Assembly (NCBI GenBank): GCA_016712265.1
Contig: JADJRJ010000030.1
Span: 372,001 to 436,000 of the forward strand
From: Gemmatimonadota bacterium
GTDB taxonomy: Bacteria > Gemmatimonadota > Gemmatimonadetes > Gemmatimonadales > Gemmatimonadaceae
DNA: 64,000 bases
Direction of reading: 5' to 3'
Of this stretch, positions 24,939 through 33,035 are shown one piece after another (the first letter of the stretch is position 1; the number at the start of each line of letters is the position of its first letter). The notes beneath the pieces are model-generated. The model was not told where the DNA came from and did no database searches. It saw only the letters and a list, made by a program, of their open reading frames with translations. The position numbers were made by a program, and so were the translations under genes.

Positions 24939-25618
24939 CGATCGCCGAGTGGATGTCGTTAGGCCTCCTCGGCGGGGTGCTTGGACTCGACACCGTGAGT
25001 TTTCCGCAGGCGATGATCTCGCGGCCCCTGGTGGCGTGCACCGTTGCGGCCGCATTTCTTGGCCAGCCGCTTGCCGGCCTCTTCCTCGGGGCGTTGGTGG
25101 AGTCGTTTGCGCTCGAGACCCTACCCGTGGGCGCGTCCCGCTATCCGGAGTGGGGCGCGGCGTCCGTGATTGGCGGGGCCCTCGTCGCCCGTTCGCCCCA
25201 GTGGCACGAAGGCACCGTCGTCCTGGCCCTGCTCGCGACCCTGGTGACCGGGTGGTTTGGTGGGTGGTCGATGGTGAAGCTGCGGCAGGTCAACGCCGCG
25301 TGGGCACACCAGCGACAGGATGCACTGCGGGAGGGCGATCGGCGCGCGGTCACGGCGCTCCAGGTCCATGGGCTCATCGCAGATCTCGTCCGCGGCATGG
25401 TCGTCACCCTGCTCGCTGCCGCGTTGACCTTCCCGGTGGTGGCCTGGCTCGACGCGCGCTGGAGCCTGGATGCGGTGCTCACGCGCGCCACCCTGGTTAC
25501 CATCGCCGGGATCGTCGCCGGCGGCGCGGCACACAAGGTCTTTCACGGAGTCCCGCGGACCCGCTGGTATTTCCTGGTTGGGGGTGTGCTCGGGCTTCTC
25601 GCCGTGTGGTCACGATGA
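24935..25618 (+). CDS. PTS EIIC component, mannose/sorbose family
   Basis: A 227-residue membrane protein with about seven hydrophobic segments. GGVLGLDTVSFPQAMISRPLV at the start corresponds to the EIIC-Man opening ('D....q..isrPlv'), and LFLGALVESFALETLPVG to the LG...E....G segment. It is shorter than the enterobacterial ManY (about 265). It sits between EIIB and EIID with 4-nt overlaps on both sides. Confidence 0.88.
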   Translation: MTIAEWMSLGLLGGVLGLDTVSFPQAMISRPLVACTVAAAFLGQPLAGLFLGALVESFALETLPVGASRYPEWGAASVIGGALVARSPQWHEGTVVLALLATLVTGWFGGWSMVKLRQVNAAWAHQRQDALREGDRRAVTALQVHGLIADLVRGMVVTLLAAALTFPVVAWLDARWSLDAVLTRATLVTIAGIVAGGAAHKVFHGVPRTRWYFLVGGVLGLLAVWSR

Positions 25619-26391
25619 GTGCCCCCGCCGTTCGCCTCCCGTTCCGGACCAGGGCCGCCATCCTGGTTCGATCCCTCGCGATCCAGGCGTCCTGGAACTA
25701 CGAGACCCTGGTTGGCGCGGGGATCGGCTTCGTCATCGAGCCCGCGTTGCGGCTCCTGCCGGGCGGGGTCGGCGGGGTGGCATATCGCGAAGCCCTGGCG
25801 CGCCAGAGCCAGTACTTCAACGCCCATCCGTACATGGCGTCGGTGGCCGTTGGCGCCCTCGCCCGCGCGGAGCTGGACGGGACCCCGCCGGCCCGGATCG
25901 AGCGGTTCCGGTCAGCCCTGTGCGGTCCGCTGGGCGCTTCCGGGGACCGCCTTATCTGGGCAGGCTGGCTGCCCTTGAGCGTCCTGTTCGGTCTGCTCGC
26001 ATTCGGCTTGGGCGCCGGGCCCGGGCTCACCCTGTTGGTGTTCCTCGGCACCTACAATCTCGGCCACCTTGCGCTGCGGGTCTGGGGATTGCATGTCGGG
26101 TTCTCCCGGGGACTCCAGGTTTCACAGGCGCTGGGGACCCCGGTGTTGCGACAAGGTCCGACCTGGGTGAGCCGGGCCGGTGCGTTACTCGCTGGCGTGG
26201 CGATCCCCCTGGCGATGCACCGCGGGCTCGGGGTGAGCGGTCCGGTGGACGTGGTGCTGTTGGTGGGGGTGCTGGCCGCGGCTGCGTTAGGCGGCCTGGG
26301 GGTGGCCCGCTTGCAGGGGCGCTACGAGGTGTGGAAATGGAGTGTGGGTGTCTTGGTGCTGCTCGTCCTCTTCGCCACGGTGGTCACATGA
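25615..26391 (+). CDS. PTS EIID component, mannose family
   Basis: A 258-residue membrane protein. SLAIQASWNYETLVGAGIGF corresponds to the EIID opening (Q..wNyer....G). NAHPYMASVAVGALARAE matches the family's FNThP..a..i.G stretch. C-terminal hydrophobic segments follow. The open frame extends upstream to 24949 through EIIC, but ATG 25615 (ATGA overlap) is the natural start. With EIIC it forms the transmembrane sugar pathway. Confidence 0.88.
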   Translation: MSAPAVRLPFRTRAAILVRSLAIQASWNYETLVGAGIGFVIEPALRLLPGGVGGVAYREALARQSQYFNAHPYMASVAVGALARAELDGTPPARIERFRSALCGPLGASGDRLIWAGWLPLSVLFGLLAFGLGAGPGLTLLVFLGTYNLGHLALRVWGLHVGFSRGLQVSQALGTPVLRQGPTWVSRAGALLAGVAIPLAMHRGLGVSGPVDVVLLVGVLAAAALGGLGVARLQGRYEVWKWSVGVLVLLVLFATVVT

Positions 26392-26654
26392 TCGAACGGG
26401 CCCTGCAGGTCACGAACCGCAATGGGATCCACGCGCGTCCGGCCGCCGAGATCGTGAAGGTGGCCGCGAAATTCCAGAGCGAGATCACGATGGCGCGCGA
26501 CGACCTCGAGGTGAACGGCAAGAGCATCATGGGGGTCATGATGCTCGCCGCGGAATGCGGGGCCACCGTGCTCCTGCGTGCCAAGGGGCCCGATGCCGAG
26601 GACGCCGTGAGGGCGCTGGGCACGTTGTTCGAGAGCCGGTTCGGGGAGCGTTAG
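26388..26654 (+). CDS. ptsH: Phosphocarrier protein HPr
   Basis: 88 residues. NRNGIHARPAAEIVKVA holds the EI-phosphorylated His near 16. VNGKSIMGVMMLAAECG holds the regulatory Ser near 47 in the HprK-recognised context, consistent with hprK in the same operon. Start ATG overlaps EIID (ATGA). Confidence 0.95.
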   Translation: MIERALQVTNRNGIHARPAAEIVKVAAKFQSEITMARDDLEVNGKSIMGVMMLAAECGATVLLRAKGPDAEDAVRALGTLFESRFGER

Positions 26655-26655
26655 C

Positions 26656-28419
26656 GTGGAGCGCGTCCTCAACGGGATCTCGGCCTCGCCTGGCATCGTC
26701 ATCGGACCGGCGCACCTGCTGCGCTGGGAGGTGCCGGATGTGCCGCAGCGCATCGTCCCCGATGAGGACATTCCGGCGGAGATCGCGCGGTTCCACGAGG
26801 TGATGACCCGGGCGCGCGAGCGGCTGGACGCCGTCCGGGACCGCGCCGCGCGGCAGGCGGGGCCCGAGGAAGCGTCGATCTTCGAGGCGCAGCGCATGAT
26901 CCTCGATGACGCCGCGCTCGTCAGCCAGGTGGAGTCCTATATCCGCCAGAATCTCGGGGCGGAGAAGGCGTTCGACGTGGTGATGCAGGAATTCCGCCAG
27001 CACTTCGCGCGGAGCCCTGTCCCCATGCTGCGCGAGCGGGTCGGCGACCTGACGGATGTGCACATCCGCGTGCTGTCGTTGATGTTGGGATTGGGTGACC
27101 ATGACCCGGTGGATGTGCGCAAGGGCGCCAATGCGATCCTCGTCACCCACGACCTGACGCCCAGCCTCACGGTGCAGCTGGACCGCGAGGCGATCGCCGG
27201 CATCGCGACCGAGGCGGGCACGCGCACGTCCCACGTCGCCATCCTCGCCAGGTCGTTAGGCATCCCCGCGGTGGTCGGCCTGCGGGACGCCCTGCAGCGC
27301 CTGCGCGGTGATGAGACGCTGGTGCTCGATGGATCAAGCGGGATGCTCATCGTGAACCCCAGTCCCGCGGAGGTGAAGACCTTCGAGCGACGGGCGATTA
27401 TCGAGAAGCAGGATGAGGCGGAACTGCAGAAGACCGCCGACGCCGAGGCGCTCACGACCGACGGCGTGCGGATCATCGTGCGCGTCAACGTGGACCTGCC
27501 GGAAGAGGCGGCCCACGCGTCGCACGCCGGGGGTGAAGGCGTGGGGCTGATGCGCACCGAGTTCCTGGTCGTGGGGCGCGCGACGATGCCGGATGAGGAG
27601 GAACAGTACCGCGAATACGCGCGCGTCGTGGAAGCGTTTGGGTCGCATCCGGTGGTGATTCGCACCTTCGATATCGGGGGCGACAAGCTGCCAGTGGGTG
27701 GGTATCCGCATGAACCGAACCCCTTCCTCGGCTGGCGCGCCATCCGGATGTGCCTCGACGAGCCGGAACTGTTCAAGACGCAACTGCGCGCGCTGCTGCG
27801 GGCCGGACTGCATGGCGATGTCCGGATCCTGCTCCCCCTGGTCGTAACCCTCGACGAAGTGCGTGCCACGCGCGTGCTCCTGCGCGAGGCCATGGCCGAG
27901 CTGGACGCGCGGGGCGTCGCCTACAAGCGCGATGTCCCGCTCGGGGTGATGATCGAGACGCCGGCCGCGGCCATGGCCATCGACACCTTCCTCGACGAGG
28001 CCGAGTTCTTCAGCATCGGAACCAACGACCTGGTGCAGTACTCGCTCGCCGTCGATCGGGGCAATGCCAATCTGGCCGACCGGTTCACGCCCTTGCATCC
28101 GGCCATCCTGCGTTTCATCCGCCGGACCGCCGAGGTGGCGCAGCAGGCAGGGCTGGAAGTGTGCGTCTGCGGCGAGATGGCCTCCGAGCCCCTCCTCGCC
28201 TTCGTCCTGGTGGGGCTGGGGATCCGGCAGCTCAGCGTGAATCCGCGCTCCGTGGCGCTGGTCAAGCGGATCATCCGCGGGGTCAGTGCGTCATTCGCCG
28301 CCGAGGCGGCCGACGCCGCCACCTCGGCGCGCACCGCTGCCGAAGCGCAGCGTGAGCTGGAGTTCCGGCTGAAGGCGGCCTTCGGGAGTGTCACCTTCAT
28401 GTGGGAAGCGGTGCACTAG
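26656..28419 (+). CDS. ptsI: PTS Enzyme I (phosphoenolpyruvate-protein phosphotransferase)
   Basis: Transfers phosphate from PEP to HPr. It has 587 residues with a GTG start. The N-terminal HPr-binding region begins GISASPGIVIGPAHLL. The active-site His is in GTRTSHVAILARSLGIPAVVG near 190. The PEP-binding barrel has LMRTEFL, GDKLPVGGYPHEPNPFLGWRAIR, IETPAAAMAID, SIGTNDLVQYSLAVDR and VCGEMASEP. Its TAG overlaps the stop of the convergent amidohydrolase (CTAG). Confidence 0.97.
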   Translation: MERVLNGISASPGIVIGPAHLLRWEVPDVPQRIVPDEDIPAEIARFHEVMTRARERLDAVRDRAARQAGPEEASIFEAQRMILDDAALVSQVESYIRQNLGAEKAFDVVMQEFRQHFARSPVPMLRERVGDLTDVHIRVLSLMLGLGDHDPVDVRKGANAILVTHDLTPSLTVQLDREAIAGIATEAGTRTSHVAILARSLGIPAVVGLRDALQRLRGDETLVLDGSSGMLIVNPSPAEVKTFERRAIIEKQDEAELQKTADAEALTTDGVRIIVRVNVDLPEEAAHASHAGGEGVGLMRTEFLVVGRATMPDEEEQYREYARVVEAFGSHPVVIRTFDIGGDKLPVGGYPHEPNPFLGWRAIRMCLDEPELFKTQLRALLRAGLHGDVRILLPLVVTLDEVRATRVLLREAMAELDARGVAYKRDVPLGVMIETPAAAMAIDTFLDEAEFFSIGTNDLVQYSLAVDRGNANLADRFTPLHPAILRFIRRTAEVAQQAGLEVCVCGEMASEPLLAFVLVGLGIRQLSVNPRSVALVKRIIRGVSASFAAEAADAATSARTAAEAQRELEFRLKAAFGSVTFMWEAVH

Positions 28420-29936
28420 GGGAAGCGGCTCCGGCCCCAGAAGCCTTCCGGTGTTTGCAGGAGTCCCTCCAGTCCGGTGCGCTTGATGGCCAGGGTGGCT
28501 TCGCGCTGCGCGTCGTCAAGCACTCGCCCCTCATTTACCGACAGGACGCGTCGGTCGCGCATCAGCACGCGCCCATCCACGAGCACGGTGTGCACGTCGT
28601 TGCCGTTCGCGAAGTACGCGACGCGGTACAGCGGCATCTGCAACGGCATCATGTGCGGGCGGTAGGCGTCGATGAGGATGAGGTCCGCCTTCTTGCCGGG
28701 TTCGAGGGATCCCACGTCGGCGGCGATGCCTAGCGCACGCGCCGCATCGATGGTCACCATCTCCAGCGCCTTCCCCGGCGGCAGGACCTTGGTGTCGCGC
28801 CAGGCCGCGCGGTGGTAGCGCATCGCCTGGAACATGTGGCGGAACATGTCGTAGCTGCGATCCGGGGCGACCCCGTCGGAGCCGAGCATCACGGTCGCGC
28901 CGGCGTCCAGCAGCTCAACGAGTCGGAAGGGTTCGCGAATGGCCGCATTGGCGCTCGGGTTGTGCACGATCTTCGTCCCGGTCCGCGCGACAATCGCCAC
29001 CTCCTCATCCGTCATGCCGGTCGCGTGGGAGAGCAGGGCGTCGGGCCCAAGGACGTTGAAGACCTCGTGCGCGAACTTCACGCTCCCGCGCGAGTGTCCA
29101 TCCTGCGTGAACAACAATCCATGCTTGCGCGACAGCTCGCGGGTCGCCCGGGCCTGGCTCACAAGTGAATCGAGCGCCGCACCGGCGAGCGGCGTCTGCT
29201 CGGGGTGGTGCGTGGGAAAGGCCATCGCGACATGGAGGCGTCCGTTGGACGCACCATTCCATTTCTGGATCAGCGCCTCGGAAACCTCGAGCTGCCGCTC
29301 GAAGGTGACCGAGACGGGACGCGCACTGTCGCCATCCCACTGGGTGTAGGGTTTGGGAAACGGTGGGCGTCGTGGGCCGACGGCGAGGAAGAATCGCAAT
29401 CCGACGCTGTCGGTCGCCTCCATGTAGGCGTTGCCGTACCGAACGTCGTCTGTGCGCATCACCATGTCGCCGCCCCCGAGGAAGGTGAGCGCCGTCGTCA
29501 CCCCGAAGCGCACACGCTCGACCCCGGTGAGGTATGCCTCCGCGCGCCAGAAGTCGACGGAACTCCCCGTGGCGTAGAGCTTCTCGGTGGCCGGGTACCA
29601 GTCCCCGGTGTCCATCCCGAGGGACTTCACGAGGCCGTGACCGGCGTGGCCATGCCCGTCGATCAGCCCCGGCATCACGATCATGCGCCGCGCGTCGATC
29701 GTCTCGCGGGCCGTGTATCGCGCCTGGAGTTCGGCCGTTGGCCCAACGGCGACGATGCGATCCCCACGCACCGCGACCGCGCCGTCCTCGAGGACGCGAC
29801 GCAGCGAGTCCATCGTGACCACGGTGCCGCCGGTGACCAGGATATCGGCCGACTCGCGAACGGCGCCGCGCTCGGCGCACGCGAGTCCCGCGAACACGAA
29901 TAGCGAAGTGACAAGACGGTGGCGCGCCTGGGGCAT
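28416..29936 (-). CDS. Exported amidohydrolase (chlorohydrolase/TRZ type), lipoprotein
   Basis: Metal-dependent hydrolase of the TIM-barrel amidohydrolase superfamily. From ATG (29936-29934) it has 506 residues and a signal peptide with lipobox-like FAGLAC, so it is probably periplasmic and lipid-anchored. GLIDGHGHAGHG carries the HxH metal pair, TQDGHSRGS and SHATGMTDEE the later His ligands, and MLGSDGVAPDRSYD the catalytic Asp. The C-terminal LEPGKKADLILIDAYRPHM is typical of the deaminase/TRZ branch. Substrate unknown. It converges on ptsI with overlapping stops and is divergent from the LuxR gene. Confidence 0.88.
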   Translation of the reverse strand: MPQARHRLVTSLFVFAGLACAERGAVRESADILVTGGTVVTMDSLRRVLEDGAVAVRGDRIVAVGPTAELQARYTARETIDARRMIVMPGLIDGHGHAGHGLVKSLGMDTGDWYPATEKLYATGSSVDFWRAEAYLTGVERVRFGVTTALTFLGGGDMVMRTDDVRYGNAYMEATDSVGLRFFLAVGPRRPPFPKPYTQWDGDSARPVSVTFERQLEVSEALIQKWNGASNGRLHVAMAFPTHHPEQTPLAGAALDSLVSQARATRELSRKHGLLFTQDGHSRGSVKFAHEVFNVLGPDALLSHATGMTDEEVAIVARTGTKIVHNPSANAAIREPFRLVELLDAGATVMLGSDGVAPDRSYDMFRHMFQAMRYHRAAWRDTKVLPPGKALEMVTIDAARALGIAADVGSLEPGKKADLILIDAYRPHMMPLQMPLYRVAYFANGNDVHTVLVDGRVLMRDRRVLSVNEGRVLDDAQREATLAIKRTGLEGLLQTPEGFWGRSRFP

Positions 29937-30019
29937 GAGACGGGGGGAAGGGAGTCGGGCATACCTTAGCACCGAAATCGGAGATGCGCGCGCGGGGGAT
30001 GAGGCCGTACAATTGGAGC

Positions 30020-30466
30020 ATGCGACGACAGGTCCTCCTGTATGGCCTTTTGGGCGGCCTTCTCATCGCCGGGCTGCGCTTCGTCGAGTACCGGTGGCTG
30101 ATCATCGAGTACTCGGTGGAGATCTACGGTGGCATCGTCGCGACACTCTTTTCCGTGGTCGGGATCTGGTTGGGGCTTCGGCTGACCCGGCACAGGGAGA
30201 CCGTCGTAGTTCGCGAGGTCCTTGTCCCGGCTCCGGCCGAGTTCACCCGCGACGAAGGCAGGATCGCCGAGCTGGGTTTGACCCCCCGCGAGCTTGAAGT
30301 GCTGGAGCTCATTGCGCAGGGGCTGTCCAATCGCGAAATCGCCGAACGGGTGTTTCTGAGCGAGAACACGGTCAAGACGCACTCGAGTCGCGTCTTCGAG
30401 AAACTGGACGTCAAACGGCGGACCCAGGCGGTCCAGCGCGGGAAAGAGCTGAGACTGATCCCCTGA
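30020..30466 (+). CDS. Membrane-anchored LuxR-type transcription factor
   Basis: About 148 residues. Two N-terminal hydrophobic segments (VLLYGLLGGLLIAGLRFVEY and EIYGGIVATLFSVVGIWLGL) precede a LuxR HTH: LTPRELEVLELIAQGLSNRE, IAERVFLSENTVKTHSSRVF, EKLDVKRRTQAV. There is no receiver domain, so regulation would go through the membrane part or a partner. Upstream ATGs at 29984 and 29999 are possible; 30020 starts the conserved MRRQ. It is followed by an inverted-repeat region and a DUF4199 protein, a pairing that recurs in FCB bacteria. Confidence 0.82.
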   Translation: MRRQVLLYGLLGGLLIAGLRFVEYRWLIIEYSVEIYGGIVATLFSVVGIWLGLRLTRHRETVVVREVLVPAPAEFTRDEGRIAELGLTPRELEVLELIAQGLSNREIAERVFLSENTVKTHSSRVFEKLDVKRRTQAVQRGKELRLIP

Positions 30467-30499
30467 GGCCACCGTGCTTGTCCTGGAGGTCCTGCTTCC

Positions 30500-30543
30500 G
30501 GGTGATTTTGGCCCCGAACCGCGAAAATCACCCGTTCGGGTGA
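30500..30543. promoter_or_regulatory. Nested inverted repeat between LuxR gene and DUF4199 gene
   Basis: GGGTGATTTT (30500-30509) and AAAATCACCC (30524-30533) form a perfect 10-bp inverted repeat with a 14-nt loop. The second arm also begins CACCCG-TT-CGGGTG (30529-30542), so the CACCC strand can pair with either neighbour. Three GGGTGA/TCACCC half-sites result. It is followed by A-rich rather than T-rich sequence on the + strand, which argues against a simple terminator for the LuxR gene. More likely an operator or an alternative-pairing leader for DUF4199. Confidence 0.55.
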
Positions 30544-30602
30544 CGCAAAAAAGCGCCCGGGGACCCTACTCTCGGCCATTCCTCAACCCTCTGGAGTGAC
30601 CC

Positions 30603-31154
30603 ATGCGTCGTGTCGTTCTCACCTTCGGACTCATCGCCGGCGGCATCCTCGCCGCCTCGATGCTCCTTGCCCTTCCGTTTCGAGACCAGATCGGCCTCGA
30701 CCGGGCCGTCGTGGTGGGCTACACGACGATGGTGTTGGCCTTTCTGATGATCTACTTCGGCGTCCGCTCCTATCGGGACAATGTGGCCGGTGGGTCCGTG
30801 TCGTTCGGGCGAGCGTTTGCGGTAGGCGGGTTGATCACGCTCGTGGCGACGGCGTGCTACGTCGTCACCTGGGAATTTGTGTACTTCAAGGTGACCCCGG
30901 ATTACGGAGAGGCCTACGCGGCACAGGCGATTGAGAAGGCGCGCCAGTCGGGGGCCTCAGAGGCGGAACTGGCGGCGACTCAGAAGCAGATGGAGGAGTT
31001 CCAGATCATGTATGACAAGCCGCTGTACAACGCGGCTATCACCTTCCTGGAGCCGCTCCCCGTCGGCCTGTTGTTCACCCTGTTGACGGCCGGGATCATG
31101 AGTCGCCGCCGGCGCGACGGGGCTGGGCAGGGGGCGCTCGCCCGGGCCGGATGA
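30603..31154 (+). CDS. DUF4199 membrane protein
   Basis: A 183-residue protein with four hydrophobic segments: VVLTFGLIAGGILAASMLLA, VVVGYTTMVLAFLMIYFGVRS, FAVGGLITLVATACYVVTWE and, after a soluble loop of about 50 residues, AAITFLEPLPVGLLFTLLTAG. The FGVRSYRDNVAGGSVSFGRAF segment is the DUF4199 signature. A good ribosome-binding site (CTGGAG) lies 6 nt upstream. Function of the family is unknown; partnership with the LuxR protein is inferred from position. Confidence 0.85.
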   Translation: MRRVVLTFGLIAGGILAASMLLALPFRDQIGLDRAVVVGYTTMVLAFLMIYFGVRSYRDNVAGGSVSFGRAFAVGGLITLVATACYVVTWEFVYFKVTPDYGEAYAAQAIEKARQSGASEAELAATQKQMEEFQIMYDKPLYNAAITFLEPLPVGLLFTLLTAGIMSRRRRDGAGQGALARAG

Positions 31155-31271
31155 CCTTTGAGGCCGGGGTGTCTTGAGCCCTCGTTCGGGGCGCTGGCAC
31201 GAACTCTGATTAGGTTACCCGCGTCACAACCTGCGCGTCGACTCAGACACCCTAGAGCCTCTACAAATCTC

Positions 31272-32474
31272 GTGACTGCACGCACCCTGTTTACCTCGGA
31301 GTCGGTGACGGAAGGGCATCCCGACAAGGTCGCAGACGCCATTTCGGACGCCGTCCTCGACGCCATCCTGGCCGATGATCCCCAGGCTCGTGTGGCCTGT
31401 GAGACCCTGGTCACCACCGGGCTGGCCGTGGTGGCTGGCGAGATCACGACGACCACCTGGGTCGACATCCCGGCCATCGTGCGCGGTACAATCCAGCGCA
31501 TCGGGTACACCGACGCCAACTACGGCTTTGATGCGCACACCTGTGCCGTCATGAGCACGATCGACAAGCAGTCACCGGATATCGCCATGGGGGTCGACAC
31601 CGGCGGTGCCGGCGACCAGGGGATGATGTTCGGGTACGCCACCGACGAGACGCCGGAGATGATGCCGGCCGCGATCATGTTGTCGCATCACCTCACCAAG
31701 GCGCTGGCCGACCACCGCAAGTCTGGCAACCTCAAGTGGCTGCGGCCGGATGGCAAGGCGCAGGTGACGGTTGTGTACGAGGGTGATCAGCCGGTCGCCG
31801 TCGACACCGTCGTTGTCTCCACGCAGCACGACGACAAGGTGACGATCGAGAAGATCCGCAAGGCGATCACTGCGGAGATCGTCGAGCCCTGTATCCCCAA
31901 GGAGTGGCGGAGGCAGAAGCCGACGTACCATATCAACCCGACCGGCCGGTTCGTCGTCGGTGGACCGCAGGGCGATGCCGGGTTGACCGGCCGCAAGATC
32001 ATCGTTGATACCTACGGCGGCATGGGGCGGCACGGCGGCGGCGCCTTCTCCGGTAAGGATCCGTCCAAGGTCGACCGCTCCGCGTGTTATGCCGCGCGTT
32101 GGGTGGCCAAGAACGTCGTGGCGGCCGGGCTCGCGCGGCGCTGCGAGGTCCAGCTTGCCTACGCCATTGGCGTGGCCGAACCGGTCAGCGTCAACGTCAA
32201 CACCTTTGGCACGGGAAGCGTGAGTGACGACGCGATCATCGCGGCGATCAACGAAACGTTCGACCTGACGCCGCGTGGCATCGGTGCCTCGCTCGACCTG
32301 CGGAAGCCCATTTACACTCCGACCTCGGCCTATGGCCACTTCGGACGGCCGTCGGAGAAGCTGACGTACGTGACCCGCGCCGAAAATGGCAAGAAGTCCC
32401 GGTCCGTGGCGGCTACGTCGTTCTCCTGGGAGCGGCTCGACAAGGTTGCCCAGCTGAAGCGCGCGGTGCGATAG
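31272..32474 (+). CDS. metK: S-adenosylmethionine synthetase
   Basis: Makes SAM from methionine and ATP. From GTG 31272 it has 400 residues, the usual length. Motifs: SESVTEGHPDKVADAISDAV, GGAGDQGMMFGYATDET, GRFVVGGPQGDAGLTGRKII and GGGAFSGKDPSKVDRSACY. The frame is open upstream to 31158 but that stretch shows no homology. The 117-nt leader contains GATTAGGTTACC about 60 nt before the start but no SAM riboswitch that I recognise. Confidence 0.97.
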   Translation: MTARTLFTSESVTEGHPDKVADAISDAVLDAILADDPQARVACETLVTTGLAVVAGEITTTTWVDIPAIVRGTIQRIGYTDANYGFDAHTCAVMSTIDKQSPDIAMGVDTGGAGDQGMMFGYATDETPEMMPAAIMLSHHLTKALADHRKSGNLKWLRPDGKAQVTVVYEGDQPVAVDTVVVSTQHDDKVTIEKIRKAITAEIVEPCIPKEWRRQKPTYHINPTGRFVVGGPQGDAGLTGRKIIVDTYGGMGRHGGGAFSGKDPSKVDRSACYAARWVAKNVVAAGLARRCEVQLAYAIGVAEPVSVNVNTFGTGSVSDDAIIAAINETFDLTPRGIGASLDLRKPIYTPTSAYGHFGRPSEKLTYVTRAENGKKSRSVAATSFSWERLDKVAQLKRAVR

Positions 32475-32501
32475 TTCGGCAACACCCACGCGCAGGACCC
32501 C

Positions 32502-33035
32502 ATGGAGCCGCTCGTTGAAGTTGTGGTTGGTCGCCTCGGGCTCGACGGCTCCTCCAACACCTACGTCGTCATCCTGCAGGAACGGGGAGGAGATCGCCTC
32601 CTCCCCATCTGGATTGGGCAGGCGGAGGCGGAGTCGATCCTGCTCGAGATGAACGGCGTTCGAAAGGAGCGGCCGCTCACCCACGACCTGTGCAAGGGCC
32701 TCATCGTGGGACTGGGGGCGCATCTCGATCGCGTGGAGATCACCCGCGTGGAATCGCGCACCTACTACGCCGAACTCCACCTCTCGCGTGCCGGCGAAGT
32801 GTATCGCGTCGATGCCCGCCCGTCCGACAGTATTGCCATCGCGTTGCGAACAGGCAGCCCGATGTTTGCCTCGGCCTCCCTGCTGGCCGAGACCGAACCC
32901 GACGGGGAAGGGGGCGCGCCCGACACACCCGTCGAGCCCGGCGCACGCGAAACGGGAGACCAGCTCACGCCGGAGCAGCTCAAACGACACCTCGAAGGGC
33001 TTCGCCCCGAGGACTTTGGCAAGTTCCGCCCGTGA
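32502..33035 (+). CDS. DUF151 / bifunctional nuclease-family protein
   Basis: A 177-residue protein. The N-terminal BFN domain (1-135) has VVILQERGGDRLLPIWIGQAEAE, PLTHDLCKGLIVGLGAHLDRVEI and SRPSDAIA-type ARPSDSIAIALRTGSPMFAS. Family members have been linked to oxidative-stress response and, in plants, DNase/RNase activity. The C-terminal 40 residues are acidic and end with TPEQLKRHLEGLRPEDFGKF, also common to bacterial members. Its stop overlaps the next start (TGATG). Confidence 0.9.
   Translation: MEPLVEVVVGRLGLDGSSNTYVVILQERGGDRLLPIWIGQAEAESILLEMNGVRKERPLTHDLCKGLIVGLGAHLDRVEITRVESRTYYAELHLSRAGEVYRVDARPSDSIAIALRTGSPMFASASLLAETEPDGEGGAPDTPVEPGARETGDQLTPEQLKRHLEGLRPEDFGKFRP

Noticed and set aside
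31155..31271. Possible SAM riboswitch before metK
   Set aside because: The leader has only short imperfect pairings and no SAM-I, SAM-II or SAM-IV core that I can recognise.
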